Below, piece by piece: positions 32,759 through 41,019 of a stretch of 64,000 nt of DNA. The stretch spans positions 868,001 to 932,000 of the forward strand of contig NZ_CP036287.1 in assembly GCF_007748095.1 (NCBI RefSeq). Reading direction: 5' to 3'. The stretch is from Engelhardtia mirabilis (GTDB lineage Bacteria; Planctomycetota; UBA1135; GCA-002686595). The notes beneath the pieces are model-generated. The model saw only the letters and a list, made by a program, of their open reading frames with translations. It did no database searches and had not been told where the DNA came from. The position numbers and the translations under genes are program-made. Positions within the stretch are counted from its first letter, which is position 1, and each line of letters starts with the position of its first letter.

Positions 32759-34582
32759 TCAGCTCGCCGCGCGACGCAGCTCGCGCAGGCGCCTGTGGTA
32801 GGCCGCACCCACGTTGTTGCGCGTCAGCATCGCGATGACCCGGGTGGGGTCGTCGGCCGAGACCACGGGGATCTCGTGCACCGAGCGCTCGTTCAACTTC
32901 CGCAGGGCGTCGTTCAGGCTCTCGTTGGGAGTGGTGGTGACGACCTTGTCGACCATGAAGTCGCGCACCAGGACCAGGTTGTGAACGTCGGTCTCGAGGA
33001 AGATGCGGCGAATGTCGGAGAGCGAGAAGATGCCGACCATGGCGCCGTCGCCGTCGATCACGGGGAAGTAGGAGCCCGAGGCCGACGAGACCAGGTCGAG
33101 GGCGGCGCGCAGGGTCGCGTTCTGGTGGATCAGGACCGGCTCGCGGCTCTTGTCGATGACCTCCTCGACGCGCATCTCCTCCAACACGTCGACCACGAAG
33201 TCGCCGGCGTGGGCGGGGGAGTCCACCAGGCCGTCCACCTGGGTTTCGTAGATCGACCAGTTGCGCGCCAGCAGCAGGTGCAGCACGGAGACCAGCATCA
33301 AGGGCGCGAGCAGGCTGTAGTGGCCGGTCATCTCGCTGACCATCAGGATGGCAGCGATCGGGGTCTTGGCCACGCCGGCGAAGAAGCCTCCCATGCCGAC
33401 CAGGGCCACGGCCGCGGGCTCGATGCCGAGGCTCGGGAACAGGGCGTTGCCGACCTGCCCGACCGCGGTGCCGCACAGGGCGCCGATCGCCAAGGAGGGT
33501 GCGAAGACCCCGCCGCTGCCACCGGAGGCGATGGTGAAGCTGGTGGCGAGGATCTTGCCGAAGATCAAGAGCACGGCCGCGACCAGGGTGATCTCGCCGG
33601 TGATCGAGCCGCGCATCAGGTCGTAGCCGCCGAAGAGCACGCCGAACTTGTCGCTGAAGGGCGCGATGGCCAGGGCCACGACACCGAGCATCAACCCACC
33701 CAGACCTGCGCGCAGGGCCAGGGGCGTGCGCTTCATGCGGCGGAAGAGCGCGCCGATCTGGTCGAAGGAGCGCACCCACAACCAGCCGACAGCGGTGCAG
33801 ACCAGAGCCAGGACCAGGTACAGGGGCAGCTCCGCCGGTCCGCCGAAGGAGAGGTTCTCGAGCAGGGCGGGGTCGAGCTCGATCGCGCGGCTGCGACCGG
33901 AGAGGCTCGTGAACGTCGTGTAGCCGACGATCGACGAGATGATGCAGGGGATGATCGCGTCGCCCTCGAACTCGGGCCGACGGTAGACGACCTCGGGGGC
34001 GAAGAGGGCGCCGCCCAGGGGCGCGGTGAACAGGGCGCCGATGCCCGCGCTGGCGCCGGCGAGCAGCATCACCCGCCGGTCGCGGTCGGGCAGGCCGAAG
34101 GCGTCGGCCACCATGCTGCCGATGCCGCTGCCGACCTGGGCCACGGGGCCCTCCTGGCCGGCGGAACCGCCGGTGCCGATGGTCAGGGCGCTGCACAGGG
34201 CCTTGACGGCGATCACGCGTCGGCGGACCCGGCCGGCCAGGCGGTGGAAGCTCTTGATCAGCGCCTCCGTGCCGTGGCCCTCGGCCTCGGGAGCGAAGCG
34301 CGCGGTCATCCAGCCCACGGCCGCCCCGCCCAGGGCCGGCACGATCACGATCAACCAGGGGCGCGGGCCGCTGAGGTCGATGAACTCGCCCTCGAGCTGC
34401 ATCGGCCCCTCGGCCAGGTGCAGCTTGAAGAAGTCGGTCAGGGCGTCGAAGGCGTAGGCCACGACCCCGGCCAGCATCCCGATCACCGCCGCCAGGCCCA
34501 CCGACCGGCTGGCGCCGCCGAAGCGCACCTGCCGGATCCGGTCCAGCACGGTGTGGATGGGCTTGGGGAGTCCGGCGGCCAT
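32759..34582 (-). CDS. ClC-family chloride channel/antiporter with CBS pair
   Basis: 607 residues from ATG 34582; an upstream extension lacks homologous sequence. The ClC core (~1-440) shows GTGGSAGQEGPVAQVGSGIG (selectivity-filter GxEGP region with the gating Glu), AGIGALFTAPLGGALFAPE and SGGSGGVFAPSLAIGALCG (GxFxP). Two CBS domains follow (~475-600), with VIDGDGAMVGIFSLSDIRR and the final VISADDPTRV..LTRNNV-type strand; these usually bind adenine nucleotides and gate transport. It is a single-gene unit with a TATACT hexamer 8 bp before the start. Confidence 0.93.
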   Translation of the reverse strand: MAAGLPKPIHTVLDRIRQVRFGGASRSVGLAAVIGMLAGVVAYAFDALTDFFKLHLAEGPMQLEGEFIDLSGPRPWLIVIVPALGGAAVGWMTARFAPEAEGHGTEALIKSFHRLAGRVRRRVIAVKALCSALTIGTGGSAGQEGPVAQVGSGIGSMVADAFGLPDRDRRVMLLAGASAGIGALFTAPLGGALFAPEVVYRRPEFEGDAIIPCIISSIVGYTTFTSLSGRSRAIELDPALLENLSFGGPAELPLYLVLALVCTAVGWLWVRSFDQIGALFRRMKRTPLALRAGLGGLMLGVVALAIAPFSDKFGVLFGGYDLMRGSITGEITLVAAVLLIFGKILATSFTIASGGSGGVFAPSLAIGALCGTAVGQVGNALFPSLGIEPAAVALVGMGGFFAGVAKTPIAAILMVSEMTGHYSLLAPLMLVSVLHLLLARNWSIYETQVDGLVDSPAHAGDFVVDVLEEMRVEEVIDKSREPVLIHQNATLRAALDLVSSASGSYFPVIDGDGAMVGIFSLSDIRRIFLETDVHNLVLVRDFMVDKVVTTTPNESLNDALRKLNERSVHEIPVVSADDPTRVIAMLTRNNVGAAYHRRLRELRRAAS

Positions 34583-34590
34583 GCCTCGGG

Positions 34591-34596
34591 AGTATA
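34591..34596 (-). promoter_or_regulatory. Candidate -10 element of the ClC gene
   Basis: TATACT on the reverse strand (34596-34591), a one-mismatch TATAAT, lies 8 bp from ATG 34582. No convincing -35 hexamer is seen at 16-18 bp. Confidence 0.35.
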
Positions 34597-34728
34597 GGGG
34601 CAGCCCCTGGCGCAAGCCCGCGCGAGGACCAGGGTCGCGTCCCCGTTCCGTCCGCGGAGCTCTAGTCTGGTCTGCGTGCGGCCGACCCTTGTCGCCGCAG
34701 CTCGGACCCATTCATCGGAGTACGCGAG

Positions 34729-35937
34729 ATGCCCAGCTTGACCTGCGCTCTGACCCTCGCCGCCCAACTGCTCGTCGTCGACGCCGGCGGCGGTGGCGAC
34801 CACACGACGATCCAAGCGGCGATCGACGCGGCCTCGCCCGGCGACACGATCCTGGTCCAGCCGGGGTCCTATGCGGCCTTCAATGCACCGATCGCGCTCT
34901 CGATCCTCGGTCCTGGAGTCGGCCCGGGACCGGTGGTGACTGGCGACTGCACGGTCACCGGCGCGGCCGGATTCACCCTGGCAGGGCTGCAGATCGACGG
35001 GACGCTCGCCTGTACGTCAGTTCCCGGCCGTCTGGACCTCGACGAGTTGGCGATCACCGGCAAGCCGTTCCCCCTGCGACTGACTGACTGCGATCAGGTC
35101 CTCTTGGCGCGCAGCAGCGTCGTCGGAGCAGCGACGGAATACACCCTTTGGCAGCAGCTGGACGGGATCGCGGCCCTGCGCGTGGAGGGGAGTGATTTGG
35201 TGGTGGTGGACAGCACGATCACCGGGAACAGCGGCGTTGCACCGGCCGAGGAGTACGCGCCCGGTGGCACCGGCCTGTACCTCGTCGGCAGCTCCGCCAC
35301 GGTGGTGGGCTCCAACGTGAGCGGCGGAGAGGGCGGAACCTATCAGAGCCTGTTCACCTTCTGCGAGATCGGCGGCTCCGCCCTGTACGTCGACCACTCG
35401 AGCCTGACCCTGCGCGGGTTCGAGAACGTGGCCGCGGGCGGACCGGGCGGCCTCGGCTGCGCGAGCGGTGCCACGGCTCGCCTGGACGCAGCCGTCTTCG
35501 TGCATAGCGGCGTGGACCTCGCCAGCGGCGTCGTCGAGCAGCCCGGCTCGGCCCCCAGCCTGATCGTCAACCCGCCCAACCAGCCCTTCCTGACCCTCGT
35601 CGGGGCCGATGGTCCCGGCCAGACGCGGCGCCTGTTGGTGTGGGGCAAGGTCGGTCAGGTGGCGCTCGTCGTCGGCGCCCTGCCCGCCGCGCCCCTGGCC
35701 CTGCCCGGGGTCGAGGGCCTGGTCCAGACGGACTTCGCCGCGCCGTTCTTCGTGCAGGCCACGACCGCGACCGGCTTCGCGAACCCGGTCTCCTTCCCCT
35801 TCGGCCTGCCGAGCAGCCTGACCGGTCTGTCCGGGGCGGTGCTGTCCTTCCAGGCCGCCTTCCCCACCGTGCCCGGAGCTTTGGCGCCCGGGAGCTTCTT
35901 GGTGACGAATCCCGTCGACGCGGTGATCCGCTTCTGA
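34729..35937 (+). CDS. Secreted parallel beta-helix protein
   Basis: 402 residues. A short signal peptide (TCALTLAAQLLVV) leads into DHTTIQAAIDAASPGDTILV, the standard entry to pectin-lyase-like beta-helices (TIQxAIDAAxxGDTIxV). Right-handed helix rungs follow to ~270 (SDLVVVDSTITGNSG; SSATVVGSNVSGGEGG). The C-terminal ~130 residues end in GLSGAVLSFQAAFP and LVTNPVDAVIRF, a divergent form of the module seen in the four secreted proteins at 310-9962. There is no lyase catalytic signature, so a structural or binding role is inferred. GGAG lies about 9 bp before ATG 34729. Confidence 0.82.
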   Translation: MPSLTCALTLAAQLLVVDAGGGGDHTTIQAAIDAASPGDTILVQPGSYAAFNAPIALSILGPGVGPGPVVTGDCTVTGAAGFTLAGLQIDGTLACTSVPGRLDLDELAITGKPFPLRLTDCDQVLLARSSVVGAATEYTLWQQLDGIAALRVEGSDLVVVDSTITGNSGVAPAEEYAPGGTGLYLVGSSATVVGSNVSGGEGGTYQSLFTFCEIGGSALYVDHSSLTLRGFENVAAGGPGGLGCASGATARLDAAVFVHSGVDLASGVVEQPGSAPSLIVNPPNQPFLTLVGADGPGQTRRLLVWGKVGQVALVVGALPAAPLALPGVEGLVQTDFAAPFFVQATTATGFANPVSFPFGLPSSLTGLSGAVLSFQAAFPTVPGALAPGSFLVTNPVDAVIRF

Positions 35938-35939
35938 GC

Positions 35940-36026
35940 GGTCTCCTCGCGCGCTTCGCGCAGGACTCGCTCGCGGGGGTAACCGACGCCGGCCAGCTCG
36001 ATCGCGTCCAGATCGAGCTGGCCATC
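35940..36026 (-). pseudogene. Fragment related to the CxxC protein at 36844-37179
   Basis: Reverse-strand translation reads GQLDLDAIELAGVGYPRERV and then LREAREETAQ. This parallels CQLNLDAVELAGGRDILARV and LRQMLDERDK in the intact gene 0.9 kb away, with most bases matching over the first ~36 nt. No start or upstream domain remains. It also forms the stem-loop at 35991-36023. Confidence 0.4.
35991..36023. terminator. 13-bp hairpin between convergent genes
   Basis: GGCCAGCTCGATC (35991-36003) pairs perfectly with 36011-36023 around a 7-nt loop, between the convergent gene ends at 35937 and 36122. It probably acts as a bidirectional terminator. There is no T-run. Confidence 0.55.
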
Positions 36027-36121
36027 GGCTCGGACCGAGAGCCGCCGCCGTCGTCGAATGAGGCCTCCGCGGCCGCTGGCGTGCAGCGGCGAGGGAGGCA
36101 GATGTCCCGGCCCCGACGCGG

Positions 36122-36580
36122 TCAATGCACGGTCGTCGTCATGTCGGCGATCTTGTAGGAGTCCGAACCGTCGGAGGGGATCACCAGGACCTCGAGGTGC
36201 ACCAGCCCCGGATCGACTCGGAGACCGCGCACCTCCTCATGGGTACCGCCCGGCGAGGGCAGGACGCGTCGCTGCTGGACGACGCCCTCGTCCAAGGTGA
36301 TCAGGATCTCGACCGCGGTGACGGTGGCCTCGCCGTCGACATCGAGGACGACTCGCTCGATGAGGGCATGGTCCTCCTCGAGCAGGACGACCCACTCGAG
36401 GTCGATGTGGTCCCCGTCGTAGCTCCCGGCGATGCGGTCGAGGGCGGGGCCGGGGAGGACGCACGAGTGCAGGAGGCACAGAGCCGGGACGAGCAGAAGA
36501 TGGCGGATGGGTTCGGTGGGAATCGGATCACGGATGGCGATTCTGGCCAGATCCTGTGGAGCCTGGACCAGGAGCGGCAC
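36122..36580 (-). CDS. Small lipoprotein, paralogue A
   Basis: 152 residues. An unusual ~28-residue lead precedes the lipoprotein signal LLLVPALCLLHSC. The mature part (~105 residues) is all-beta in appearance: IDLEWVVLLEEDHALIERVV, then VEILITLDEGVVQQRRVLPS and LEVLVIPSDGSDSYKIADM. It aligns with the lipoprotein at 37235-37660 (VEILVLADEVEVERWLLRP; LQVLVVPTDGSDADLVVDA), so the pair are paralogues flanking a CxxC protein. The only ATG in frame is 36580; no nearer start codon exists, so the long lead may be real or the start may be non-standard. Function unknown. Confidence 0.6.
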   Translation of the reverse strand: MPLLVQAPQDLARIAIRDPIPTEPIRHLLLVPALCLLHSCVLPGPALDRIAGSYDGDHIDLEWVVLLEEDHALIERVVLDVDGEATVTAVEILITLDEGVVQQRRVLPSPGGTHEEVRGLRVDPGLVHLEVLVIPSDGSDSYKIADMTTTVH

Positions 36581-36843
36581 CGCACAGAACCACGGTAGCC
36601 GCGGCCAGACGGCAGACGACGCCCGGCGGGATCACCAAGGCGCATGACGCCTGCACGGCCACCGCCACGCCGTTGCCGTCGCCCGCGGACCCGGCGGGCT
36701 TCGCACGCCAGCCCTCTCGATCCCGGCTGGCTCGTTCGTCGTGCTGCACGGCGTCTTGCGCTCACCCGTGAAGTGCCCCGCGTCAGCCGACCGGCCATGG
36801 ACCCACGCCCTGCGGATCGAGGTTCGGTGCGACGCCGCCGGGC

Positions 36844-37179
36844 TCAGTCGTCTCCGGGCCAGAGTTTGTCGCGCTCGTCGAGCATCTGCCGCAGGACCCG
36901 CGCGAGGATGTCGCGCCCACCGGCCAGCTCGACCGCGTCCAGGTTGAGCTGGCACACGGCGCACACCGGGCGCTCGCCGCGGTAGCTCATCACGTCGAGC
37001 CGGTCGAGCACCACGTCCTCCAGCCCGTACTCGTCGGCGTCGATGGGCGTGCCGTCCTCGTGGAAGCCGAAGAAGGCCTTCACGTCCGCGGGCGTGCGGC
37101 GGCACAGGAAGCAGCGGTCCTGGCCGCCGGCGCGCTCGACGGCGGCGAAGTAGTCGTGGAAGTGGCGGTCGATGCTCAC
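36844..37179 (-). CDS. Small two-CxxC protein of unknown function
   Basis: 111 residues, no signal peptide. Two knuckles (CFLCRRTP at ~23 and CAVCQLN at ~73) suggest one zinc site; between them is an acidic segment with FGFHEDGTPIDADEYGLEDV. A helical tail ends in LWPGDD. I do not recognise a named family. It lies between the two related lipoprotein genes, and a fragment of a second copy occurs at 35940-36026, so this small locus has been duplicated at least in part. Confidence 0.65.
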   Translation of the reverse strand: MSIDRHFHDYFAAVERAGGQDRCFLCRRTPADVKAFFGFHEDGTPIDADEYGLEDVVLDRLDVMSYRGERPVCAVCQLNLDAVELAGGRDILARVLRQMLDERDKLWPGDD

Positions 37180-37234
37180 GGGTCGGCCCTCCGGGGGGGC
37201 TAGCCTGCGAAGCGGGGTCGGCCTACGTCCAGAC

Positions 37235-37660
37235 CTACTTGAAGACGTCGGCCGGGGGGGTGGCGACGACCGTCAGGCCCGCGTCCACCACCAGGTCGGC
37301 GTCGGAGCCGTCGGTTGGAACCACGAGGACTTGGAGCCGGATCTCGCTGGCGCCCGGAACCCGCAGGTTGCGGACGCGCCGGCGGTTCTCGCCCTCGACC
37401 GGCCGCAGCAGCCAGCGCTCGACCTCGACCTCGTCCGCCAGCACGAGGATCTCGACCTCCTGCACCGCCGCCCCCGGCTCGAGCAGCGCGTCGATCCGCC
37501 TGACCCTGGCGTCCCCGCCACCCCGGCGCAGGTCCCAACTCACCCGCAAGTCGTCGTCCTCGTAGCTGCCCGAGGACCGGTTGTCGTGGAAGCTGAAGCT
37601 CAGGCAGCCGGCCAGAGCGGCCAGGCTCCAGAGGAGCAGGAGGCGTTTAGCGATCTGCAT
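37235..37660 (-). CDS. Small lipoprotein, paralogue B
   Basis: 141 residues. A clear lipoprotein signal (KRLLLLWSLAALAGC) is followed by a ~120-residue beta-rich domain. VQEVEILVLADEVEVERW and RNLRVPGASEIRLQVLVVPT match paralogue A at 36122-36580. Anchored in the envelope; function unknown. It is 55 bp upstream of the CxxC gene and transcribed in the same direction, so lipoprotein B, the CxxC protein and perhaps lipoprotein A may be one unit. Confidence 0.7.
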   Translation of the reverse strand: MQIAKRLLLLWSLAALAGCLSFSFHDNRSSGSYEDDDLRVSWDLRRGGGDARVRRIDALLEPGAAVQEVEILVLADEVEVERWLLRPVEGENRRRVRNLRVPGASEIRLQVLVVPTDGSDADLVVDAGLTVVATPPADVFK

Positions 37661-37698
37661 GGTGGGCGTTCGGGTCGAGGGTCTCGGGGGACGTCGAG

Positions 37699-39066
37699 TC
37701 AGCTCAGGAGCTCAGGCCCCTCGACTACGAGTGGCGTCCGCACATCGTTCCCAAGCCGATAGCGCAGCACCGGCGGGGGTTCGCCGAAGGCCTCCGAGAG
37801 CGCCGTCAGCTCGGCGGCCTCCGCGCCAGCGGCCGCCGGTCGTCCGCTCTCTACGACCGCCGCCACGTGGCTCCCGTCGTCCAGGCGCGCGAGGGCTCGC
37901 ACCCGCTCGCCCCCGTGGCGGCCGACCTCGAGCACCTCGCGGCCGAGCAGCTCCGCGGCCTCGCGACGCAGATGGTCGAGCACGAAGTCGACCAGGGCGT
38001 CCTCGAACAGGTTGGGGATGTCGGGCTCGATCACCTCCTCCAGCACGCGCTCGCCGCGCCCGGCCTCGATCAGCGAGAGGTTCGGCTGCACGTGGCGGAA
38101 GTGGAAGGCCAGGAAGCGGTCGGCGATGCGGTAGGTGCCGCGGCGCGAGCGCAGGGGGTCGGGGTCGGTCATCGGCACCAGGCGCTCGACCAGCCCCAGC
38201 TCGCGTAGCACGCTCAGGTACTTGTTGGCCGTCGTCGACTCGACGCCGACCGTCAACGCGATGTCGCCGACCTTCTCGGAGCCCTTCGCCACCGCGCGCA
38301 GGATCGAGTTGTAGGTCGCGGGCGTCGTCATCTCCGAGTGCAAGAGGAACTGCACCTCGTCGAACAGGTAACCCTCCGGCCGCAGGATCTCGCGCAACAG
38401 GTTCTCGCGCAGGTCACGCGCCGGGTCGAAGCGCTGCAGGTACGCCGGCATGCCGCCCAGGATCGCGTAGGCGGTGATGCGGTCCTCGAGCTCCCAGCCG
38501 TCGAAGAAGCGCAGGGAGTCCGCGGGCCGCAGGGGCTCGAGGCGGCGCTGGCCGGTGCGGCGGCCGAAGAGGGGCGAACGTTCGGCGAGCACCTCGCGCT
38601 CCATGAACGACACCTGGCTGCCGCACAGCACGACCATCAGTTGCGAGCGCTTGCCGCGGCTGTCCCAGAAGCGTTGCAGCAGCGACGGCAGGCCCTTGTT
38701 GCCCTCGCACAGGTAGGGGAACTCGTCGAGCACGATTACCAGGCGCTCGTCGCCCGCGCGCTCGGCGGCGAAGTTGAGGGCGGAGGACCAGTCGGGGAAG
38801 TCGATCGAGTCGAGCAGCGGATCGTCGAGGCCCTCGCGCAGGCACTCGCGGAAGGCGTTCAGGTTGTCCTTGTCGCGCACCTGGGCGGCCAGGAAGTAGA
38901 CGGCGCGGCGGCGTTCGCAGAAGCGCTGGAGCAGCTCGGTCTTGCCCACGCGGCGGCGGCCGTAGAGCACGAACAGCTCGGGGCGGCCGGAGGCGTGGAG
39001 GTCCTCGAGGACCTCGAGCTCGTGGGTGCGGCCGACGAAGGGGCGAGTGTCAGGGGGCAGGGGCAT
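37699..39066 (-). CDS. Archaeal-type AAA+ ATPase with DUF234
   Basis: 455 residues from ATG 39066. Walker A is VLYGRRRVGKTELLQRF and Walker B is RLVIVLDEFPYLCEG. The sensor-like LMVVLCGSQVSFME and the following GGMPAYLQRFD are typical of the 'archaeal ATPase' family common in Thermotoga, archaea and scattered bacteria. The C-terminal ~160 residues contain a winged helix (VGDIALTVGVESTTANKYLS) and a DUF234 nuclease-fold-like domain. The biological role is unsettled; links to mobile or toxin-like elements have been proposed. A sharply AT-richer inverted repeat lies directly upstream, suggesting autoregulation. Confidence 0.87.
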   Translation of the reverse strand: MPLPPDTRPFVGRTHELEVLEDLHASGRPELFVLYGRRRVGKTELLQRFCERRRAVYFLAAQVRDKDNLNAFRECLREGLDDPLLDSIDFPDWSSALNFAAERAGDERLVIVLDEFPYLCEGNKGLPSLLQRFWDSRGKRSQLMVVLCGSQVSFMEREVLAERSPLFGRRTGQRRLEPLRPADSLRFFDGWELEDRITAYAILGGMPAYLQRFDPARDLRENLLREILRPEGYLFDEVQFLLHSEMTTPATYNSILRAVAKGSEKVGDIALTVGVESTTANKYLSVLRELGLVERLVPMTDPDPLRSRRGTYRIADRFLAFHFRHVQPNLSLIEAGRGERVLEEVIEPDIPNLFEDALVDFVLDHLRREAAELLGREVLEVGRHGGERVRALARLDDGSHVAAVVESGRPAAAGAEAAELTALSEAFGEPPPVLRYRLGNDVRTPLVVEGPELLS

Positions 39067-39080
39067 GATGCTGGCAAGTT

Positions 39081-39113
39081 GTATACGTGCAGGTATGCTA
39101 TTGCAACGTATAC
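39081..39113 (-). promoter_or_regulatory. Inverted-repeat operator/promoter of the DUF234 ATPase
   Basis: GTATACGTGCA (39081-39091) and TGCAACGTATAC (39102-39113) form a near-perfect inverted repeat in an otherwise GC-rich region. On the reverse strand it holds TATACA (39085-39080) 13 bp before ATG 39066 and TTGCAA 15 bp further upstream. A dimeric regulator site overlapping the promoter is the simplest reading. Confidence 0.5.
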
Positions 39114-39149
39114 GGCTTCCAGGGGCCCAGAACGGGGCCGTGGCCTGCC

Positions 39150-40907
39150 TCAGGGGGCCAGGGGGGCCCTGGAGTGTGCATCGGGGAACTGGAACGAGCC
39201 CCCGACCGGGGGCAGGTCGAAGGCCTCCAGATGCCCGTCGACCCAGGCTGCGAGGACCAGGGGCCGTGCCAGGTCGGAGTGGTCGACCGAGAGCTCGATG
39301 AAGGTCCGGGGGTCGTCTCTCGAGGGCCGCTGCTCCGGCGCGCCGCGCCCGCCGGGGACGACCGACAACGGGCCGACGCGGTGCTCGGTAGATGCCTCGA
39401 AGTCGGGCGCATGGCCGAAGGTCGAGAAGACCCGCTCCAGCGGATTGCCGAGGAACGCGCCGTCGTTGCGGGTGATCCGATAGGTGTCCACCGACCGCCG
39501 CTCCACGGTCGCCCCGCCGCGGCCGAACTGCAGTGGCCAGGGGCGCAGGTCCCCGTGTCCCCCGGCCAGGCGGACCGCCGGGCCGAGGGAGAGGCCCGCG
39601 AGGGCGTTGGGGAGGTTCAGCAGCACCACGTCGCCGCCTTCGGGTGCGACGTGCACGATCTCGTCGATCAACTCGCGCGCCTCGGCGGCAGCGTCGGCGA
39701 GGGCCAACTGTCGACCGACGAGCGAGAGGCCGCTGACGGGAACCATCAGTGTGGCGACGATCGCGACGGTCGCGCGACCGCGGCGCTGTTCGATCGAGAC
39801 CTCGACCCAGCGCGCGGCCAACAGCGCGAAGGCGATCGCGGGCACGAACAGCAGCCGATCGGAGGTGGGGGCGCAGACCTGGCTCAGGATCGACAGGCCC
39901 AGCCAGCCGACGAGCAGGCCTCCGCTCGGCGTCGCTCGCAGGCGCGACGTGGCGACGTGCAAGGCGAGGATGCTCAGGCCGATCAGGGCCAGCAGCAGGA
40001 GCGCGCCGAGGGGCGTTTGCGGGTCGAGGAGGGAGCTGTGGAACACCATCAAGTCCAGGCTCGCCGGTCCGACGAGGCCACCGAGGCCGAACAGCCCCAA
40101 GAGGATCCCGCGCATCCGCACCTCGCCCAAATGCTCCCAAGGCATCGGGTAGAACAGGCTCGTCGAGCCGTAGCCCCCGAGCAGCCACAGCGCGAGGAAC
40201 GCTCCGATGGCCGCCACGGGCAGCGCCGCGCGGCGGCGAGGTGCACCTGCGACGAACGCGCAGCGCACGGCGACCAGGACCAGGAAGATCGCGCCGGACT
40301 CCTTGGACGCCGTGGCCAGCATGGCGAGTCCCGTCGCCAGCAACACGTCGCGCGCGGACGGCCGCGCCCGCGCCACCGCTGTCAGGGCGAGCACGCCGAA
40401 CAGCGCCTCGAGCAGGCTGTTGTGGTTCGCGGCCCAACTCACGGGCAGGTGGGTGCTCTCGCTGCAGGCGAAGATCAAGAGTGCCGCGCCAGCGGCCCAG
40501 GGCTTGAAGCCCCAGCGCAGGGCCAGCCGCCGGATCGCCGCGAGCAAGGCACCCCACAGGGCCAAGCCCCCGAGCGCGTGCCCCAGCGGGCTGCCGCCGC
40601 CGACCACGTGCTCGAACCACAGCACCACACTCGCCACCGGCCTGAAGAAGCGCACCTTCCAATCGTCCGCCACCCACCAGGGCACGCCGCCCAGGTCCTG
40701 GGTCGAGCTGCGGAAGTCCTCGGCGCTGCCGAAGTCGTAGAGGGACCAGGGCTCGAGGGTCGAGCCGAACCGATGGCCCTCCAGCACCCAGAGGTGGGTG
40801 AAGTCGTCCGAGAAGTAGCCCGTCCACAGGCCCGGCAGGTGCAGCGCCAGGCCCAGGGCCAGGAGCCACAGCCAGCGGCGGTCCGTTCCGTGCGTCCGGG
40901 TCGACAT
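39150..40907 (-). CDS. Multi-pass membrane glycosyltransferase-like protein
   Basis: 585 residues from ATG 40907; ATG 40922 is also possible. About ten transmembrane helices are followed by a ~190-residue soluble C-terminal part. Just after helix 1 is GYFSDDFTHLW, an acidic pair in the first extracytoplasmic loop as in GT39/GT83-type lipid-linked sugar transferases (PMT/ArnT). The C-terminal region has VVLLNLPNALAG. Likely transfers a sugar from a polyprenyl carrier on the outer face of the membrane, but the acceptor is unknown and family identity is moderate. It starts divergently from the peptidase at 41020. Confidence 0.65.
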   Translation of the reverse strand: MSTRTHGTDRRWLWLLALGLALHLPGLWTGYFSDDFTHLWVLEGHRFGSTLEPWSLYDFGSAEDFRSSTQDLGGVPWWVADDWKVRFFRPVASVVLWFEHVVGGGSPLGHALGGLALWGALLAAIRRLALRWGFKPWAAGAALLIFACSESTHLPVSWAANHNSLLEALFGVLALTAVARARPSARDVLLATGLAMLATASKESGAIFLVLVAVRCAFVAGAPRRRAALPVAAIGAFLALWLLGGYGSTSLFYPMPWEHLGEVRMRGILLGLFGLGGLVGPASLDLMVFHSSLLDPQTPLGALLLLALIGLSILALHVATSRLRATPSGGLLVGWLGLSILSQVCAPTSDRLLFVPAIAFALLAARWVEVSIEQRRGRATVAIVATLMVPVSGLSLVGRQLALADAAAEARELIDEIVHVAPEGGDVVLLNLPNALAGLSLGPAVRLAGGHGDLRPWPLQFGRGGATVERRSVDTYRITRNDGAFLGNPLERVFSTFGHAPDFEASTEHRVGPLSVVPGGRGAPEQRPSRDDPRTFIELSVDHSDLARPLVLAAWVDGHLEAFDLPPVGGSFQFPDAHSRAPLAP

Positions 40908-40983
40908 CGCGATCGAGATCATGGCGCCTGCCGTTCTCTGGTCACAGCACCGGCACTCTCGACCGCCTGGACCGTCGAGCGCC

Positions 40984-41012
40984 TTGCCGGCCACGGGGCT
41001 CCGGGCTAGAAC
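40984..41012 (+). promoter_or_regulatory. Candidate promoter of the peptidase gene
   Basis: TTGCCG (40984-40989), a 17-bp spacer and TAGAAC (41007-41012) end 7 bp before ATG 41020. Optimal spacing makes this the best -35/-10 pair in the window. The transcript would start at or within a base or two of the start codon. Confidence 0.55.
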
Positions 41013-41019
41013 CGGTCCG

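Noticed and set aside
32795..34597. A 600-codon + strand frame opposite the ClC gene
   Set aside because: The reverse strand has a complete ClC channel with CBS domains; the + frame is a compositional shadow.
37699..40869. One 1056-codon reverse frame joining the ATPase and the membrane protein region
   Set aside because: Only the C-terminal 455 residues (from ATG 39066) are the ATPase. The upstream part is a shifted-frame shadow of the membrane protein gene, and a promoter-like palindrome separates them.
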